A stretch of 64,000 nt of DNA, taken from the NCBI GenBank assembly GCA_964059195.1, contig CAXKWD010000006.1, forward strand, positions 67,535,073-67,599,072, written 5' to 3'. Below are positions 36,171 through 47,966 of the stretch, in pieces. The notes beneath the pieces are model-generated. The model searched no databases and was not told the origin of the DNA. It saw only the letters and a list, made by a program, of their open reading frames with translations. The stretch is from Ectobius pallidus. Lineage: Eukaryota > Arthropoda > Insecta > Blattodea > Ectobiidae. A program made the position numbers and the translations under genes. Each line of letters begins with the position of its first letter. The stretch's first letter is position 1.

Positions 36171-38611
36171 TGCCACTAAACTAGAACTTGGTAATTCTGC
36201 TTCGCTGAAACAATACACCAAATCGGACGTGGAAATCCGCGCATCGTGAGATGGGGTACCCTAAATTGCGACGTTTCCACTAAGTCCCAAATTTGTGAGG
36301 TTAAGGTAGTGAATGATCCATTGTGCTCCTAAAAGTTTGATATCCTGTGTTTTACAGCCTACATATGTACACCAGAGTCTTTTAAATACCAAACCCATTC
36401 ATTGGTAGAATAAATTAATTCACTACCAAAAGTAGAACTCTTTTCTTTTCTTTCTAGCCCTGTGTCCCGAATTTTTTGGTTAGTTTTTACAATATAAATT
36501 TTTAGCATGGGGTGATTTGTCAAAGTTTTACCCGACATTACTAATTGTCTCTTCAATATTCTTATATTTTGATGAGGTCACATCCCATTTCTACTGGACA
36601 GCTCGCAATATGCCGTACTTATTAGCGATAGAATCTACATATTGAACTTTTCTTTCTGCTTCATTCTTCTATCGCGTTATTTATCCAGAAGTTTACAAAG
36701 ACAAAGAAAGAAGAATAAATAGAATCACCGGATCGTATCTTGGTATCCTAACCTTTCAAGTAAAACAGTCAAAAGTACATAAGTAAATAAATGGCCTTCC
36801 TTTCAGTCACAAATAAATAATTAATGACGTTGTATAAAGCAGACTGTTTGCAACTATCATAAAACCCAACATAATTGTGTGAAAAATCATGTGCACTTGG
36901 GTGTTAGCCGGGCCTCAGACGTTCTTTAGCATTAGTTTATAATAAGTATTGTATTTTCATTCAATTGTCTATTTCTATAGGTTAGACTGTTAAAATAAAG
37001 GTGTTCGGAGGTTTGCTCCCTCAGAACAAGAGTATTGTGAAGTTAACCTTATACTCACGAATTATGAATCAAGCCATGTTTCTTTCCAATGCTTTTGTTT
37101 CTTGTAAAACACACTGAATCACTGAATTCAGATATATTCACACTGTTCTTCTGTCGACAGCGTTGAATATAAATAAAATAAAATAAACTACACTTCTGTA
37201 ATACACACAGCACATGAAAACAGTACGTCACATCAAAACTGCATAAACACTACCAATCTCCAGGTACTGCAACTTCGAATGAAAAACAAACTACAATCGC
37301 TACTGGCTACGTTCATTAACCATGGAGTTTGGTTATCTTTGGTCAGAGGAATAATAATTTTCAACCATGACATTCTATAAGTATGTAGAAATCCTGTTGT
37401 TTGAGAATGCGTATCAGAGGACAAGACCATTCATTCATTTAATTGTCTTACGACAATTTTATTAACTCCTTAGAGGGAAGATAATTCTACGGTGTGATAA
37501 AAACTAAACTGTAATCTTTTCTAAAATAATCTCCTTCTGAGTTGTATGCAAACTATGATATCCTGTATTTAATAAATCAATAATCTCCTACAACTTATTT
37601 ATTTTCATTATAGAGCATTGATAAAATTGTACATATTAATTGTCCAAAATAAACCACTGGTCAAGATACATTTAAAAACTGTAATGCGCAGTAATACAGA
37701 AATACACGTTAATTTCTATACTTTAATTACAATGGTATCGTCGGTGAAAAATTTGTATTCAACTTCTATTCCTATTCTTTACTGTTCATACCAGTGAGAA
37801 AAATTAAGTAAGTAGTTAACACGATTCACTTGGAAATTGTTTGAACTACTGTATGTAATACGAAAACTCTCCCTTGCTAAATGTGAAACTGTAAAAGATT
37901 CGGTCCACTCATGCCCGACATCAGTATCTTGAAAATAAGTATAGCCATTACCACTTTTACTATATTGATAATGCTATGCCGCTCTTGACACCTGATTACG
38001 AATTGTGTAAAACTATATAAATGTGAAAGTCTTCCTCTCACGTGCACGTAGTAAAATATTTTCGACCTGACAATGAGAAACGCGAGTGAAGGAAGGCCGT
38101 TCAAAGTTAGGAGGTGAGTGCATGGAGGCAAGCTATCATTCCCCTCCCGCCAGTCATGAACTCATGGCTGTATACCTTAGTCTGCGCGATGTTACTCCCT
38201 TGAAGAATGGAGATTGAATAAGCTATCACCCCTTCAAATTTACAATAATTCGATAATAAATTCTACTGGGCTACTGAACTACTAAGCATCTTTCTAAGCA
38301 GTGTCAGGTAAAAAAAAAGTTACTGTAATCTGAGTTAATTTTCGTCAAAAAGTCATAAAAGGCTTTTTCATCTTAACATCTAGCGCAAGGTACCACAGTC
38401 CATTTTGTATTTTAAAAATGGGTAAGAAATAACACTGTGACTGTTTTATCACTATTGAAACCACGTAAGGAATATACTTCGTTACTTCTCTAAATTTCGT
38501 AATTTTCTTGAAAACAATTGCTATCTCATTTGAAGCACCCGCATAATTTTACCTCCCATAAACATTGAGTAATCGGCTGCATTGCTGAAGTGCCTGTTCA
38601 GGCATCTAATT
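36171..38611. other. no gene seen
   Basis: AT-rich, featureless apart from random frames up to 84 codons (37877-38131 minus) without recognisable domains. Confidence 0.5.
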
Positions 38612-38765
38612 CTCATTTAAAGGAAATTTTCGAGAAAGAATAAAAAAAAATATTTTATTAGTGTCTGAATTGATTATATATTTTATTTCACATCCCCAAA
38701 AGGTAAGTACCTTACACCAAATAAGAAACTTTATTTTATAAACTTGTCTTTTTGTTTTGGAGCTA
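38612..38765 (+). repeat. Third, diverged copy of the 18.9-19.4 kb repeat
   Basis: TTTAAAGGAAATTTTCGAGA, later TCACATCC..AAAAGGTA, ACACCAAATAAGAAACTTTA and TTTTGTTTTGGAGCT follow the same order as TTTAAAGAAAATCG...TTTTCGAGA, TCACATCTTCAGAAGGTA and GTTTCGGAGCT at 19240-19410. It is clearly degraded. Confidence 0.4.
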
Positions 38766-41700
38766 TGCTGTATTTTTGGAATTTAGGAGACCTCAGACGA
38801 GTGCTAATGCTGAAAAAATAACGTCACATTTCAGAGTCGATATCAATGGGCGTAGTTTCTCTATGAATAGTTCACATAATGAAAGTAAACATTTACCCAT
38901 TAATGACGTATTTTTATCAGTAATTTCTTTCAAGTCCGTTTAGACAAATTAGTGGTACTACGAGAGGATAACGTTAAGGGAATCGTTGTTGTGTAATCAA
39001 TTAAGCTGACTATTATTAAATTGCTTCTTATGGGAAAACGTATTCACCCTGAAATCATAAATCAAATCTAGTGGATAATAAATTCTAGATAACAGCTCAA
39101 TCTGAATGAAACTAGTGATGTGTCGACGAAGAATATAAATGCACGCCTACATGAAGAACGATATGTGGTGCGCAGGGCGACAAAACAGTCCCTTCTCTAC
39201 CACTGGTCTCATTAAAGTTAGCTTCGGAAAGAGGGCGCTGGGGGTGTTTTTGGCAGTCTTCCCTAATTCCCAATTACAGAAACCCCCAACGTTAGTTCAG
39301 AAAACCCAAAGGAAGAAACTTCAGTCAAAGTTAGGATCTTTTTCTTCCAGCTCTTCTTTACTGCTGTGTAAATATTTCCCACTTCGGAAACGTATTAATG
39401 ACGGAACTTTGTAACCGCGGATGTTTTTCCTTTCCTCCCTCACTTAATTTTCAACGTATTCACACCCTTCTTTTAGATTGAATATTTTTTTGTTGCCGAT
39501 ATTCACATATAACATGTGTAATCAGTCAATGTGCATTGAAATAATCTTAAAAAAAAAACAGTGTCAAACAGCACAATTAAGTATAAAATTAAGAAACTTA
39601 AACTACAATTGAAAACAGGGGAGGCGAGAGATTAGTTTGGCGAGAGAGAGAGAGAGAGAGAGAGAGATAAGATAGAAAAGAAAAAGGGAGAAGGGAGAAA
39701 GAGGAGAGTGAGTAAATTCAAAGGATAGCCAGAAGAGACAAAACACGAAAAGAAATAGGAGAGTTAAATGAAAGAGGATAATAAGAAGAATGAGAGAAGG
39801 GACAGAATGAATGCGTGTGAGCTTGTGCGAGCATGCGTGTGCTTTGTGGGGTTTATCCTTTACGATTGTTACCTCAAGCCTCTGCAGAAACAATTTTATC
39901 CAGGGTATTCTACAACTCTGTCATTTCCTCAAGGGTCATATTATTATGAGAAACCGGCCATGACCTGATATTTTTCCACCAAGGCTCTCTCTTTAAAGGT
40001 GTGGTGGCCGGTCAAAAATCTAAGAAAAAAGATTAACTTTATATTCCTTCCGAAATAATTCAATATATAAAGCACTACACAGATTAAGAAAATTATAATA
40101 TTTTCCATTTGAACCAAACTGACCAGAAAAACCCAGCGCTCGGTCGAATTTAAGCCGAAAGACTAGGGAAAGCTTGCTAACTTGATAGATGAACTTGACA
40201 TTTTTTAAGATATCATTCCTAAAGCTTGCTGAAACTCGGTGGTATGGTCCCTGGCTAGAGTTTCGGTTACAATATTATCTGCATGGTTTTTCAATTACGC
40301 TTTTCCTATCTCTAGCAAGGAAAGCATCAAAGCCTTCATGCCCAAATACACTCAAAATGCCCCGTCAGTGTTCATTTTCAAGTCGATTTAACTCCAATTA
40401 TCTCACAAATATCCTCTACCCTATTTCACTTCATTGTTAATATGATGCAGTATAGACCCCTGGTATTCTCCCTTCACTCTTTGAAAAGACTGTAAATTTA
40501 TAGGCTATTCAATGCATGTTATAGTTATTTACTATGTAAGGCCGTTAGAACTTAACAGCCGAGCACGATGTTGTCAAAACGATCGCTAGCGAGTTTTGTT
40601 ATTCCTGTGAACCTGTTAGGTACTTTATAATGGTCGTAGAAAGTTTAATGTTATTTTGAGTCGTGGATTTTAAAATGAAAATAATTTCATTTCGCTTGTG
40701 CTTAGAACAATAAAAGAAAAACGTTTTATGAATTTCGTGTTACAGCGGAATTCAGGCAACAATTTGTTTAGATACATATCACCGTATGAAAACAGTAACT
40801 TGAAGGTAGAAGCAACATATTTTGTGGAAAACAATTAATCATCATTCATTATTGTGTATATAAAGACATGGACATTTCTCTCTTGAAGTTACTGAAGAGG
40901 CAAGTAACGAACCAATAGGCCAATTTAAATATCCTTCGCTTGATAATCAGTTGCAGGCCTTTAATGAATGGAAAGAAAAGAGAAGGTTGTAAGTAATACA
41001 AAATTGCAAACTTTGAATTAATGGGGAGAAAGAAATAAAGTAAGTAATGTTTTGAGCGAAACTACGTATTGGCTTTCGTTTCTGCTGTGTCAAGAACCAT
41101 CTAGTTTACGAACCAGTTACAGTCGAAACAGTTATTTATGTTAATTTGAACATTGTACTTTATCAATAGGTACACGATAATAGTAGTCGTAGGAATATTA
41201 TTATTTGTAGTGGTTACATTTGTTATTTATGAAAAACATTTGAACCATCTAGTTTATGCACCAAATTCTCAATGGTGAAATAGTTAGTGTCTTTTTGAAT
41301 TGAAAACTATTAATACATACATGATAACAGTAAAAGAAATAATAATATAGTCTGCAGTTGTTAAAATGAAGGAAATGGATAATTATTTATTTGTACGAAA
41401 GGAAAGAGAACGTCAGTGACGTCTGGTAAGATCCCCAATAAGTATATATCATCATGGGCTACCACCTTTTCTTTACAGCTCAGCCCGTAAAATGGAACTT
41501 TACATGTTTGGAAACAAATTACATATGAACATAAATGAACATAGCTTCTACATTTGCTGAAAATACTAAATCGTGATCTATTCGTAGATAAATTTCCCCC
41601 CCCCCCCACCATACTGTGAATATGGGCCAATGGGAACGATAGACCATATACGAATAACGTGACCACATATTGCCACCTTCTTGAAGATGATATATTCACA

Positions 41701-42380
41701 TAGTCCTCAAGGACCTATAAAAACGGACAGCTTATTATACAGATCATCCATACACATTGCAAAAGCCATTTTCCGTTACATAACGAAAACAAAAATGAAA
41801 ATTTAACCCAGCTGGTTGCCACGCATGTTCCATAACACCACCAGAATATCACCAGCAGCTTTGGTAAATATATAGACCTATGGTAGGCCTATATACCATT
41901 CTACGGTATAGACCATTCTAATTTATGTATTACGTTGTATTTATATACACTTCCAATGTTCATAAAACAGAGCCATATTGACTTATTTAAATTTTAATGT
42001 CAATGTTATCACTGAGGGGTTGAAGTATATTTAATTTCAACATTTTTAAATAATTTAATACTGACAAGGCGGATTTACAGGGGACTAGAGAATGTCGTGG
42101 ACTGCTGAAGCGGTATCTGCCAGGGTTGAGGCTAGCTGTCGCGCGGCGGTTGGTCAGTTAGTTCTGACTAAATTCCTCTTGTGGTGAGAAGTGTTCTGTT
42201 CATGTGTTTCAGTAGAGTATGCGATGGCATGTCCAAAAATTGGACCTATTTATTGGCAGTTTAAACAGAAAAACATTTTATTAAAACATGTCACATTACA
42301 TCCAATCAAAGATTATCAACCATAACAAATTCGGTAAGTGACTGACTAGACCGTCCACTCTATGAACTAAACTTAAATAA
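38766..42380. other. no gene seen; (GA)n microsatellite and C run
   Basis: A (GA)n tract occupies 39642-39667, followed by purine-rich sequence to about 39790. A C run lies at 41586-41597. A locally GC-richer stretch sits at about 42105-42160. No supported coding region. Confidence 0.5.
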
Positions 42381-42450
42381 CAAAAAAAGTACGTCTGTCT
42401 TACCCTAGCGCATATTCGTATGTCTTAAGAGTAGTACAGTGAGACTGCTT
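42381..42450. repeat. Second copy of the palindromic repeat at 15447-15560
   Basis: AAGTACGTCTGTCTTACCCT, AGCGCATATTCGTATGTCTT and AAGAGT...GAGAC parallel the centre of the 15.5-kb repeat with about 20-25% changes. Confidence 0.4.
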
Positions 42451-42490
42451 TGACTTGCTTAAGGGTGATAATATTATAGGATAAAAATTC

Positions 42491-42564
42491 CTCTGACACT
42501 GGGACTTGAACCCAGGACCTTTGGCTATCCGTGCCAATGCTCTTGCCAACTGAGCTACGCCAGA
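42491..42564 (-). tRNA. tRNA-like cloverleaf, probably a SINE head or tRNA pseudogene
   Basis: The minus strand folds as a cloverleaf. The acceptor is TCTGGCG/TGTCAGA (with G-T pairs), then TA, a D stem GCTC/GAGC with loop AGTTGGCAA, an anticodon stem TTGGC/GCCAA, a 5-nt variable loop and a T arm CTGGG TTCAAGT CCCAG. Internal promoter boxes A (TAGCTCAGTTGG) and B (GGTTCAAGTCC) look intact. The anticodon loop ACGGATA has C at position 33, where functional tRNAs have U, and would give anticodon GGA without the long variable arm expected of tRNA-Ser. This argues against a working tRNA. No 3' oligo-T terminator follows closely. The dense SINE neighbourhood favours a tRNA-derived repeat. Confidence 0.5.
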
Positions 42565-42746
42565 GTTCAATTCAGAGCGCCAGATAGAACCTCTCTCCTA
42601 TGACTGACTGCCCTTAATGATCTACCTCACTGACAGACAAAATCACTAATTAGTGTGCCTCACTGTACTGCATATGACAATAATCTGTGGTACATGAATT
42701 CCTATGCATATATCTTGCTTAAGGGTGTCTGTAATTTGCATGTCCT

Positions 42747-42920
42747 GTGCCGCCCCTTTGGCTGAGTGGTTAGACCGCTCGCCTTTCATCGCTGGAATCT
42801 GGGATCAAATCTTGGTGGATCCGTATTGGATTTGTGTGGACAAAATGGGATCGGGGAAGGTTTTTTCGGGTTGCTCCTACTTCCCGTGCATGTCCATATT
42901 GACCCCTATATGTTCATTTC
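42747..42920 (+). repeat. tRNA-derived SINE
   Basis: It starts with a good A box (TGGCTGAGTGGTTAGA) in CGCCCCTTTGGCTGAGTGG, followed about 40 bp later by a degenerate B box (GGGATCAAATCTT). The body has TGTGTGGACAAAATGGGATC and GGTTTTTTCGGGTTGCTCC, matching the layout of cockroach SINEs with GGTTTTTC-GGGGT motifs. The 3' boundary is uncertain. Confidence 0.6.
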
Positions 42921-43009
42921 TACAACGTCCCTTTTATCTTTCCGTTCAGCTGTATGCATATTTGTACTAAAGAATTCCTCCTTTGAAACAATTTAAACCC
43001 CCTCCAAAT

Positions 43010-43450
43010 GCACCGATTTTTTATGATATTATTCTGTTTGGAGTCAGTTAAAGGAATGGCTGTAGTACATAAAATCGTATTTACCGGCAGTTTAGTGCAA
43101 TCTTTCCCGTGAAAGCCATCACTGGCGACCTTGCCATGAACATCTGCTAGTATGCCTGTAATAAACTGAGCCCTAAACAGGCCGTGAAGACTCTTGGGGT
43201 TCCAGGAGGTTGAGTCTCCCAGGTTTTTAAACATTCGGGAAGCTAATATAGTAAGTTTGTCAGCCTTACACACTGACCGCCTTTACCCCCAGGATTTCTT
43301 CTGGTACTCGTTTCTGTTAGAGGCACAGTCGACCCCAGGGCCATAGTGATGCCGGAAAGATTAGGTCGATTGAAAAATTCCAATGACCTCATCAGGGATC
43401 GACCTCCTGATTTGTAGCGCAGTACCTCAACGATCTACACCACGGCGCGC
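43010..43450 (-). repeat. tRNA-derived SINE, minus strand
   Basis: On the minus strand the head reads GCGCCGTGGTGTAGATCGTT (A-box-like) then GGAGGTCGATCCCTGATGAG (B-box-like). The body includes GAAATCCTGGGGGTAAAGGC and GGTCAGTGTGTAAGGCTGAC, a motif set I associate with dispersed insect SINEs. Sequence left of about 43270 continues the unit with less certainty. The 117-codon minus-strand frame 42920-43273 lies in this non-coding repeat and is not a gene. Confidence 0.6.
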
Positions 43451-44885
43451 GTATCCCATGTCTATAATATAATGTCTAAAATAGTTAATATTTTAAATAC
43501 ATGCATTCAACGCTTTTATAATATTAAAATAATTTATGGACGTCCACATGTAGGAATATATTGTATTCTATTCCAATATATTGTAATCCATAAAGTCTTA
43601 TAAATTAATCTATTTATAACGGTTTATTTAAACCTTCTCTAACTGATATATTTCAGAATGTGTTCTTTATGGACAACCTGATAGTTAATATTTAATTTGT
43701 TCACTGCTATTGATGTACATATGCGTTACTGCAAAAACTGCATAAAGGCCGTGAAATAGGCTTAATAAATAATAATACATTAATACTTTATTTTAAAATA
43801 TGAAGATTTTCCACGTATTAAAATTGTTATCCACTGAAACAAACTACTTCACTAAAGTTTTCCTATTTAGGCTAATTTCTAACTTATAACCACTAATGAC
43901 TTTGTTTGATGCTTGCTTATATAAAAATATAAATTCAGCTCTGAACGGATTAACGGATCACATACTCAGTTGATTCTTTACTTTAGTGCAGTTAGAACTA
44001 TTTTCATGGAATTGTATTTTTGACGTGTTTTGTGAATTGGAAAAGTTCTGCAATCTCAAGTGGACTGCACGTTTTACGACAGCGGAAAATAAAAATGCAG
44101 GAAGCAACTGTTCATGACTTCCTACAATACATCTCTCTAAATTAAAAAATACGATTTATTATCCTGCCAGTAACTTTATGTAGCCTATCCAATAAGATGT
44201 TAGCCGGCAAGACAATTCCCTTCGGAAATCTTTATCACTGCTGAAACATATCGGTAACAATTGATACATAAAACACTTCTGGTTGATTGACTTAATATTC
44301 AGGTCTCGAATCACATCTCACTCAGCTAAACACTACCACACCAAACCACGACATGGAAACACAATCCATCAAGCAATTTTATCGAAGCTTCAAGATATAG
44401 GGGAAAAGGAAAATTGGAAGAGAAATTGAGATAGACAGAGAAAGAAACAGTAAATAAGATATGACCTGAAAAACAGAGGATCGGGAAGATGGTTTCTGTG
44501 GAATTTTGCTGAAAGAGCGGTGGCCAGCTGGCTACAGGGCAGTAGAGTTGTGATTGATGTTGCTGGGCAACGCAGTATGGTCTAGATTGAAATATAATCC
44601 GCCCTTGTATGGTCTATAGTGTGAATATCACTATGACATATAACAGCCACCCCACAACACCATCTTCTTTTTCTCATTAAGGATTGGATAAAATAAAAAT
44701 CGAAAACAAAGAAATAATTTCATTAATTATAGTAAGTAGTAACAATCTATCATGTACCTCTTACAAAATTACTTTCTTTACCCTTCCTATTGACAGATTA
44801 TTTTTGATACACTAAGTAGCCTACCATTGGAGTTATACTAAATTACAATATTTCTAAGCAAGCTAAAGGAATATTATCTATGTCA
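43451..44885. other. no gene seen
   Basis: AT-rich spacer without recognisable features. Confidence 0.55.
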
Positions 44886-45226
44886 TATATGGGCAACGCC
44901 CGGCCCGCGGGCCGGATGTGGCCCACTTCGACTTTTGATCCGGCCCGCGGAACATTTTAAAATCGCGCTCGAAAAAGTAAATATTTTCGGTTCTCGCCAA
45001 CAAGAGAGTGAGAGGGGGGAAACAAAAGCCTGAACTACGAGGGTGTTCCTTCCGGTCAGCGCTAGAAAAATGCTGCAATAGGCCTAAATCAAAGTATCGA
45101 ACCAGACTTACAGATGAAAATTTGGAAAACACTCTGCGCATGTGTATTAGTGGGATTGATGCAACATTGATTATCTTCTTTCTCAAGTTCAAGCTCAAGC
45201 TTCTCACTAATTTCTGCTTTTTGTAA
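44886..45226 (+). pseudogene. hAT transposon fragment (GC-rich end plus C-terminal transposase scrap)
   Basis: A strongly GC-rich block at 44891-44950 (CGGCCCGCGGGCCGG, then GATCCGGCCCGCGGA) resembles termini of ZBED/GTF2IRD2-type hAT elements. At 45086-45170 the plus frame reads KSKYRTRLTDENLENTLRMC, matching the region just after the dimerisation domain of hAT transposases. Everything between a terminus and the C-terminal exon is missing, and I found no opposite end or 8-bp target duplication, so this is a deleted or truncated relic. A 109-codon minus-strand frame across it is a shadow. Confidence 0.6.
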
Positions 45227-45834
45227 GTAAATGCCTAATCAGTTCAATATTGTTCTCATTCATGTATCTTTAACATTATACTTTATAAATATAAAAAACC
45301 GTATCTTCATAAATATCGTAAAGTTTAGGCCGCATCTTTCCAAAGATTGCCCATACCTGATCTATGTCAATGAATTTCATGTTGGACCAATGAGGGTAGA
45401 ACAGAATATTGATATAACGTTGAAACCACCTTATACCCTCATTAATTTGTAACACGATAGGGTAAGGTGGTACATTTTCGAACATGGTAAAATTCTGAAC
45501 GGAGTAATATTTTGGTCCTTTTTCGAGTTTCAAATGTTAGTCAACCTGTTTTCAATTACATGGCGTTGATACTGATTGTTTTGTGTATCTGTTTCCGCGA
45601 GAGTGGTCTTTTAAGCTTTCTGATTCTTAAGAAAAAATATTATTTTCCATTCGAAGGTAGATACAGTATGCTTGAAAAACGGCACTTTATAAAATTACTT
45701 TTAATTCCATGTTGTGTTACTGCAATACATTGTTGAGGAGCGATTGTTAACTAATACCAACGAATTGCGTGGTCTTTGATACATCGAACATTTCGAACAT
45801 CACTTGCTCTGTAAGAAATAGCTGCTTATGCAGT
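45227..45834. other. no gene seen
   Basis: AT-rich spacer. Overlapping opposite frames at 45231-45533 contain nothing recognisable. Confidence 0.5.
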
Positions 45835-45905
45835 GCCGTGGCGTGGGCGGGGCGAGCGGGGCGATCGCCCCGGTCGCCGCGACCAGGGGGGCGCTGTGGC
45901 AACGG
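45835..45905. repeat. GC-rich hAT-terminus-like block
   Basis: A 60-70 bp island of about 80% GC starts CAGTGCCGTGGCGTGGGCGG and contains the palindrome GGGGCGATCGCCCC. A CAGTG..GTGGCG start resembles a family of hAT ends. No matching opposite end was found nearby, so only the sequence composition is certain. Confidence 0.4.
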
Positions 45906-46800
45906 CAAAAATAAAACAACAAAATTTGAAAAAATAAGCAGGATGTACATAACCCATTATGGTTCTATTGCATTAATATCGCCTGTATATTATTTAAACT
46001 TCTTGCTACAGTTATCTCAACTCCTGCATTGTACACCTAACTTGGACCTTTGATGTTTATTCCATAAGGAAGCCAATTGGAGGAGAAACGCTGATCCAGG
46101 GACCACTAGCATAATATAGAACGGGATTTGACCTAGTGATGTTGTGTGGTGATGACGCTTCTTGATTAGAAGATGATTGCTAAGCAGACCACATTCACTA
46201 ATGGCGGTTAACGTCATACTGATAGTCTGGGTCGAAACACAGTTGCATGATTTCGACGTTTCAGTATGGCATAGCCAACTGTGTTGTTTCATGCAAACAA
46301 AACAAAACAGGGTTTTGGATAAAATTACAGTTTATCACGTATGAAGTCATTAGTAAATTGATTTACAGTTTTGTAAATAAATTAACTGATGGGTTTGTAT
46401 GCCTCTCACTCACCAAATATCAAATGGGAATTACTGGCATGGAATTTAGAACTTCACTAAAATATGCTCTTTGCTTTCCACAAAGCCTATCCCATTTAAA
46501 ATGATCCAATATTCAAGGAAATATTTTATTTTGTACTGAAAACCTTGCAACTATGTATTATGATTGTTACCTTGAGCTTAATTTATAGTATCATAAGTAA
46601 AGCTAATTTCTTGAGTGAGATATTAATTCGATAATAAGTAGGTGTATCCGTAAATCTAAAGAAACCTTAATTGGAGCGATACAGTACGGTATTTTGTCTC
46701 AGAAATTTTATTCTTAAAATCTCGGAAGTAAACTGAATAAGGAAATTTATTAGATGAAATATCTACGCATAATAATTGACCAATTTTTAAAATGAGAAGA
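45906..46800. other. no gene seen
   Basis: Spacer. Frames up to 94 codons here have no recognisable domain. Confidence 0.5.
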
Positions 46801-46801
46801 G

Positions 46802-47059
46802 TACAGGTAGGGGGAAAAAAAGCTGACCGACTAAAATATCTAAGTTGCCGATATGAGCCACTGCGCATGCCTAGCGGCATTCACAGGATAGCAGGAAATG
46901 TATTGAAATTTTTTCTAGTGTCCACTGTTGACTTATTTCACGTAATTTGCATTGCTTGTGAAAACAAATGTTTCCGCTATATCTCTTACATTTATCTACG
47001 TATCACAAGGCTCTGAAATCAGCTACAAGAGTCGGTCCGCTTTTTTCCCCCTACCAGTA
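46802..47059. mobile_element. TA-flanked 254-bp MITE
   Basis: Inverted ends CAGGTAGGGGGAAAAAAA (from 46804) and, reversed, CTGGTAGGGGGAAAAAA (ending 47057) extend into a second matched block CTGACCGACT/CGGACCGACT. TA lies immediately outside both ends (46802-46803, 47058-47059), consistent with a Tc1/mariner-type insertion. The interior is non-coding. Confidence 0.75.
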
Positions 47060-47966
47060 CATCTCGTAATTATGCAGTAGCTGCGTAAAATCGTTTAGCC
47101 TATAAATTAGCTATTTTCTGTCCACATTTACCAGAACGTGTTTTATGTACGGTACGGTTTATGAAGCCAACCTTTAGTCCATCATTCAATATTTACAATT
47201 GAATGAGGAAGAGTCGCAAAAATGACTCTTGTTCCCTTTGAATGATCTCCAGAACAGTTTAGGTTAACTCAAATATTAAACAAATTATTATTTTCTGTAT
47301 TTAACGTAGGTCTAGTCACGTTCCAGTAAACAAACTGCAATTGTTTGAGGATTTGTTGTATTGGATGCGCGCTGTACTAATAATAATTACCTCACTGGAA
47401 TGTGATACTTGCTGGAACGATAACAATTCAGTCGATAGTTTGATTCAATTATGGCTGTTAACGATTCATATTAAAAATACAATATGAACTATGTGTTTAA
47501 TTGATAGTAACATTATGTCACTAAAACTGATTTTGTGGTTATAAACATCTCAAGCGCAAAGGGGGATGGCGTCCTCAGGAAATTTCCACTATTACGCTTA
47601 CTGAACACGTCTCTGAGCTCGGACAAATAATGCCAAAATAAGAAATCAAGTTACCTTTGATGCGACAGAGTACACGTTAAGCTCAGGGTTGGGGATTAAG
47701 TACAGTCACTACACCATTACAGCATGGAATGGCGTGACGGGCAGAAGTGAATAGTATAGAGATTTTGTGTGACTCGAGCGTACTGCACTGAGAAAGACAT
47801 TGCCTGTTGTGGTTTTTATTTGGTAACTCTCCCTTCTTTGCTTCAATTGTAAACATATAGTTCAAGCGCGGACAGCTTCGCCTCAAGGTATTATTTTTCC
47901 CAACTCTACTGATAAGTAATTAATACCAAAGCCCGCTGACTTTATTGGCGGCGAACATCTGTAATA
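47060..47966. other. no gene seen
   Basis: Spacer between two DNA transposons, without recognisable features. Confidence 0.55.

Noticed and set aside
42920..43273. 117-codon minus-strand frame as a gene
   Set aside because: It lies inside SINE sequence and has no recognised domain.
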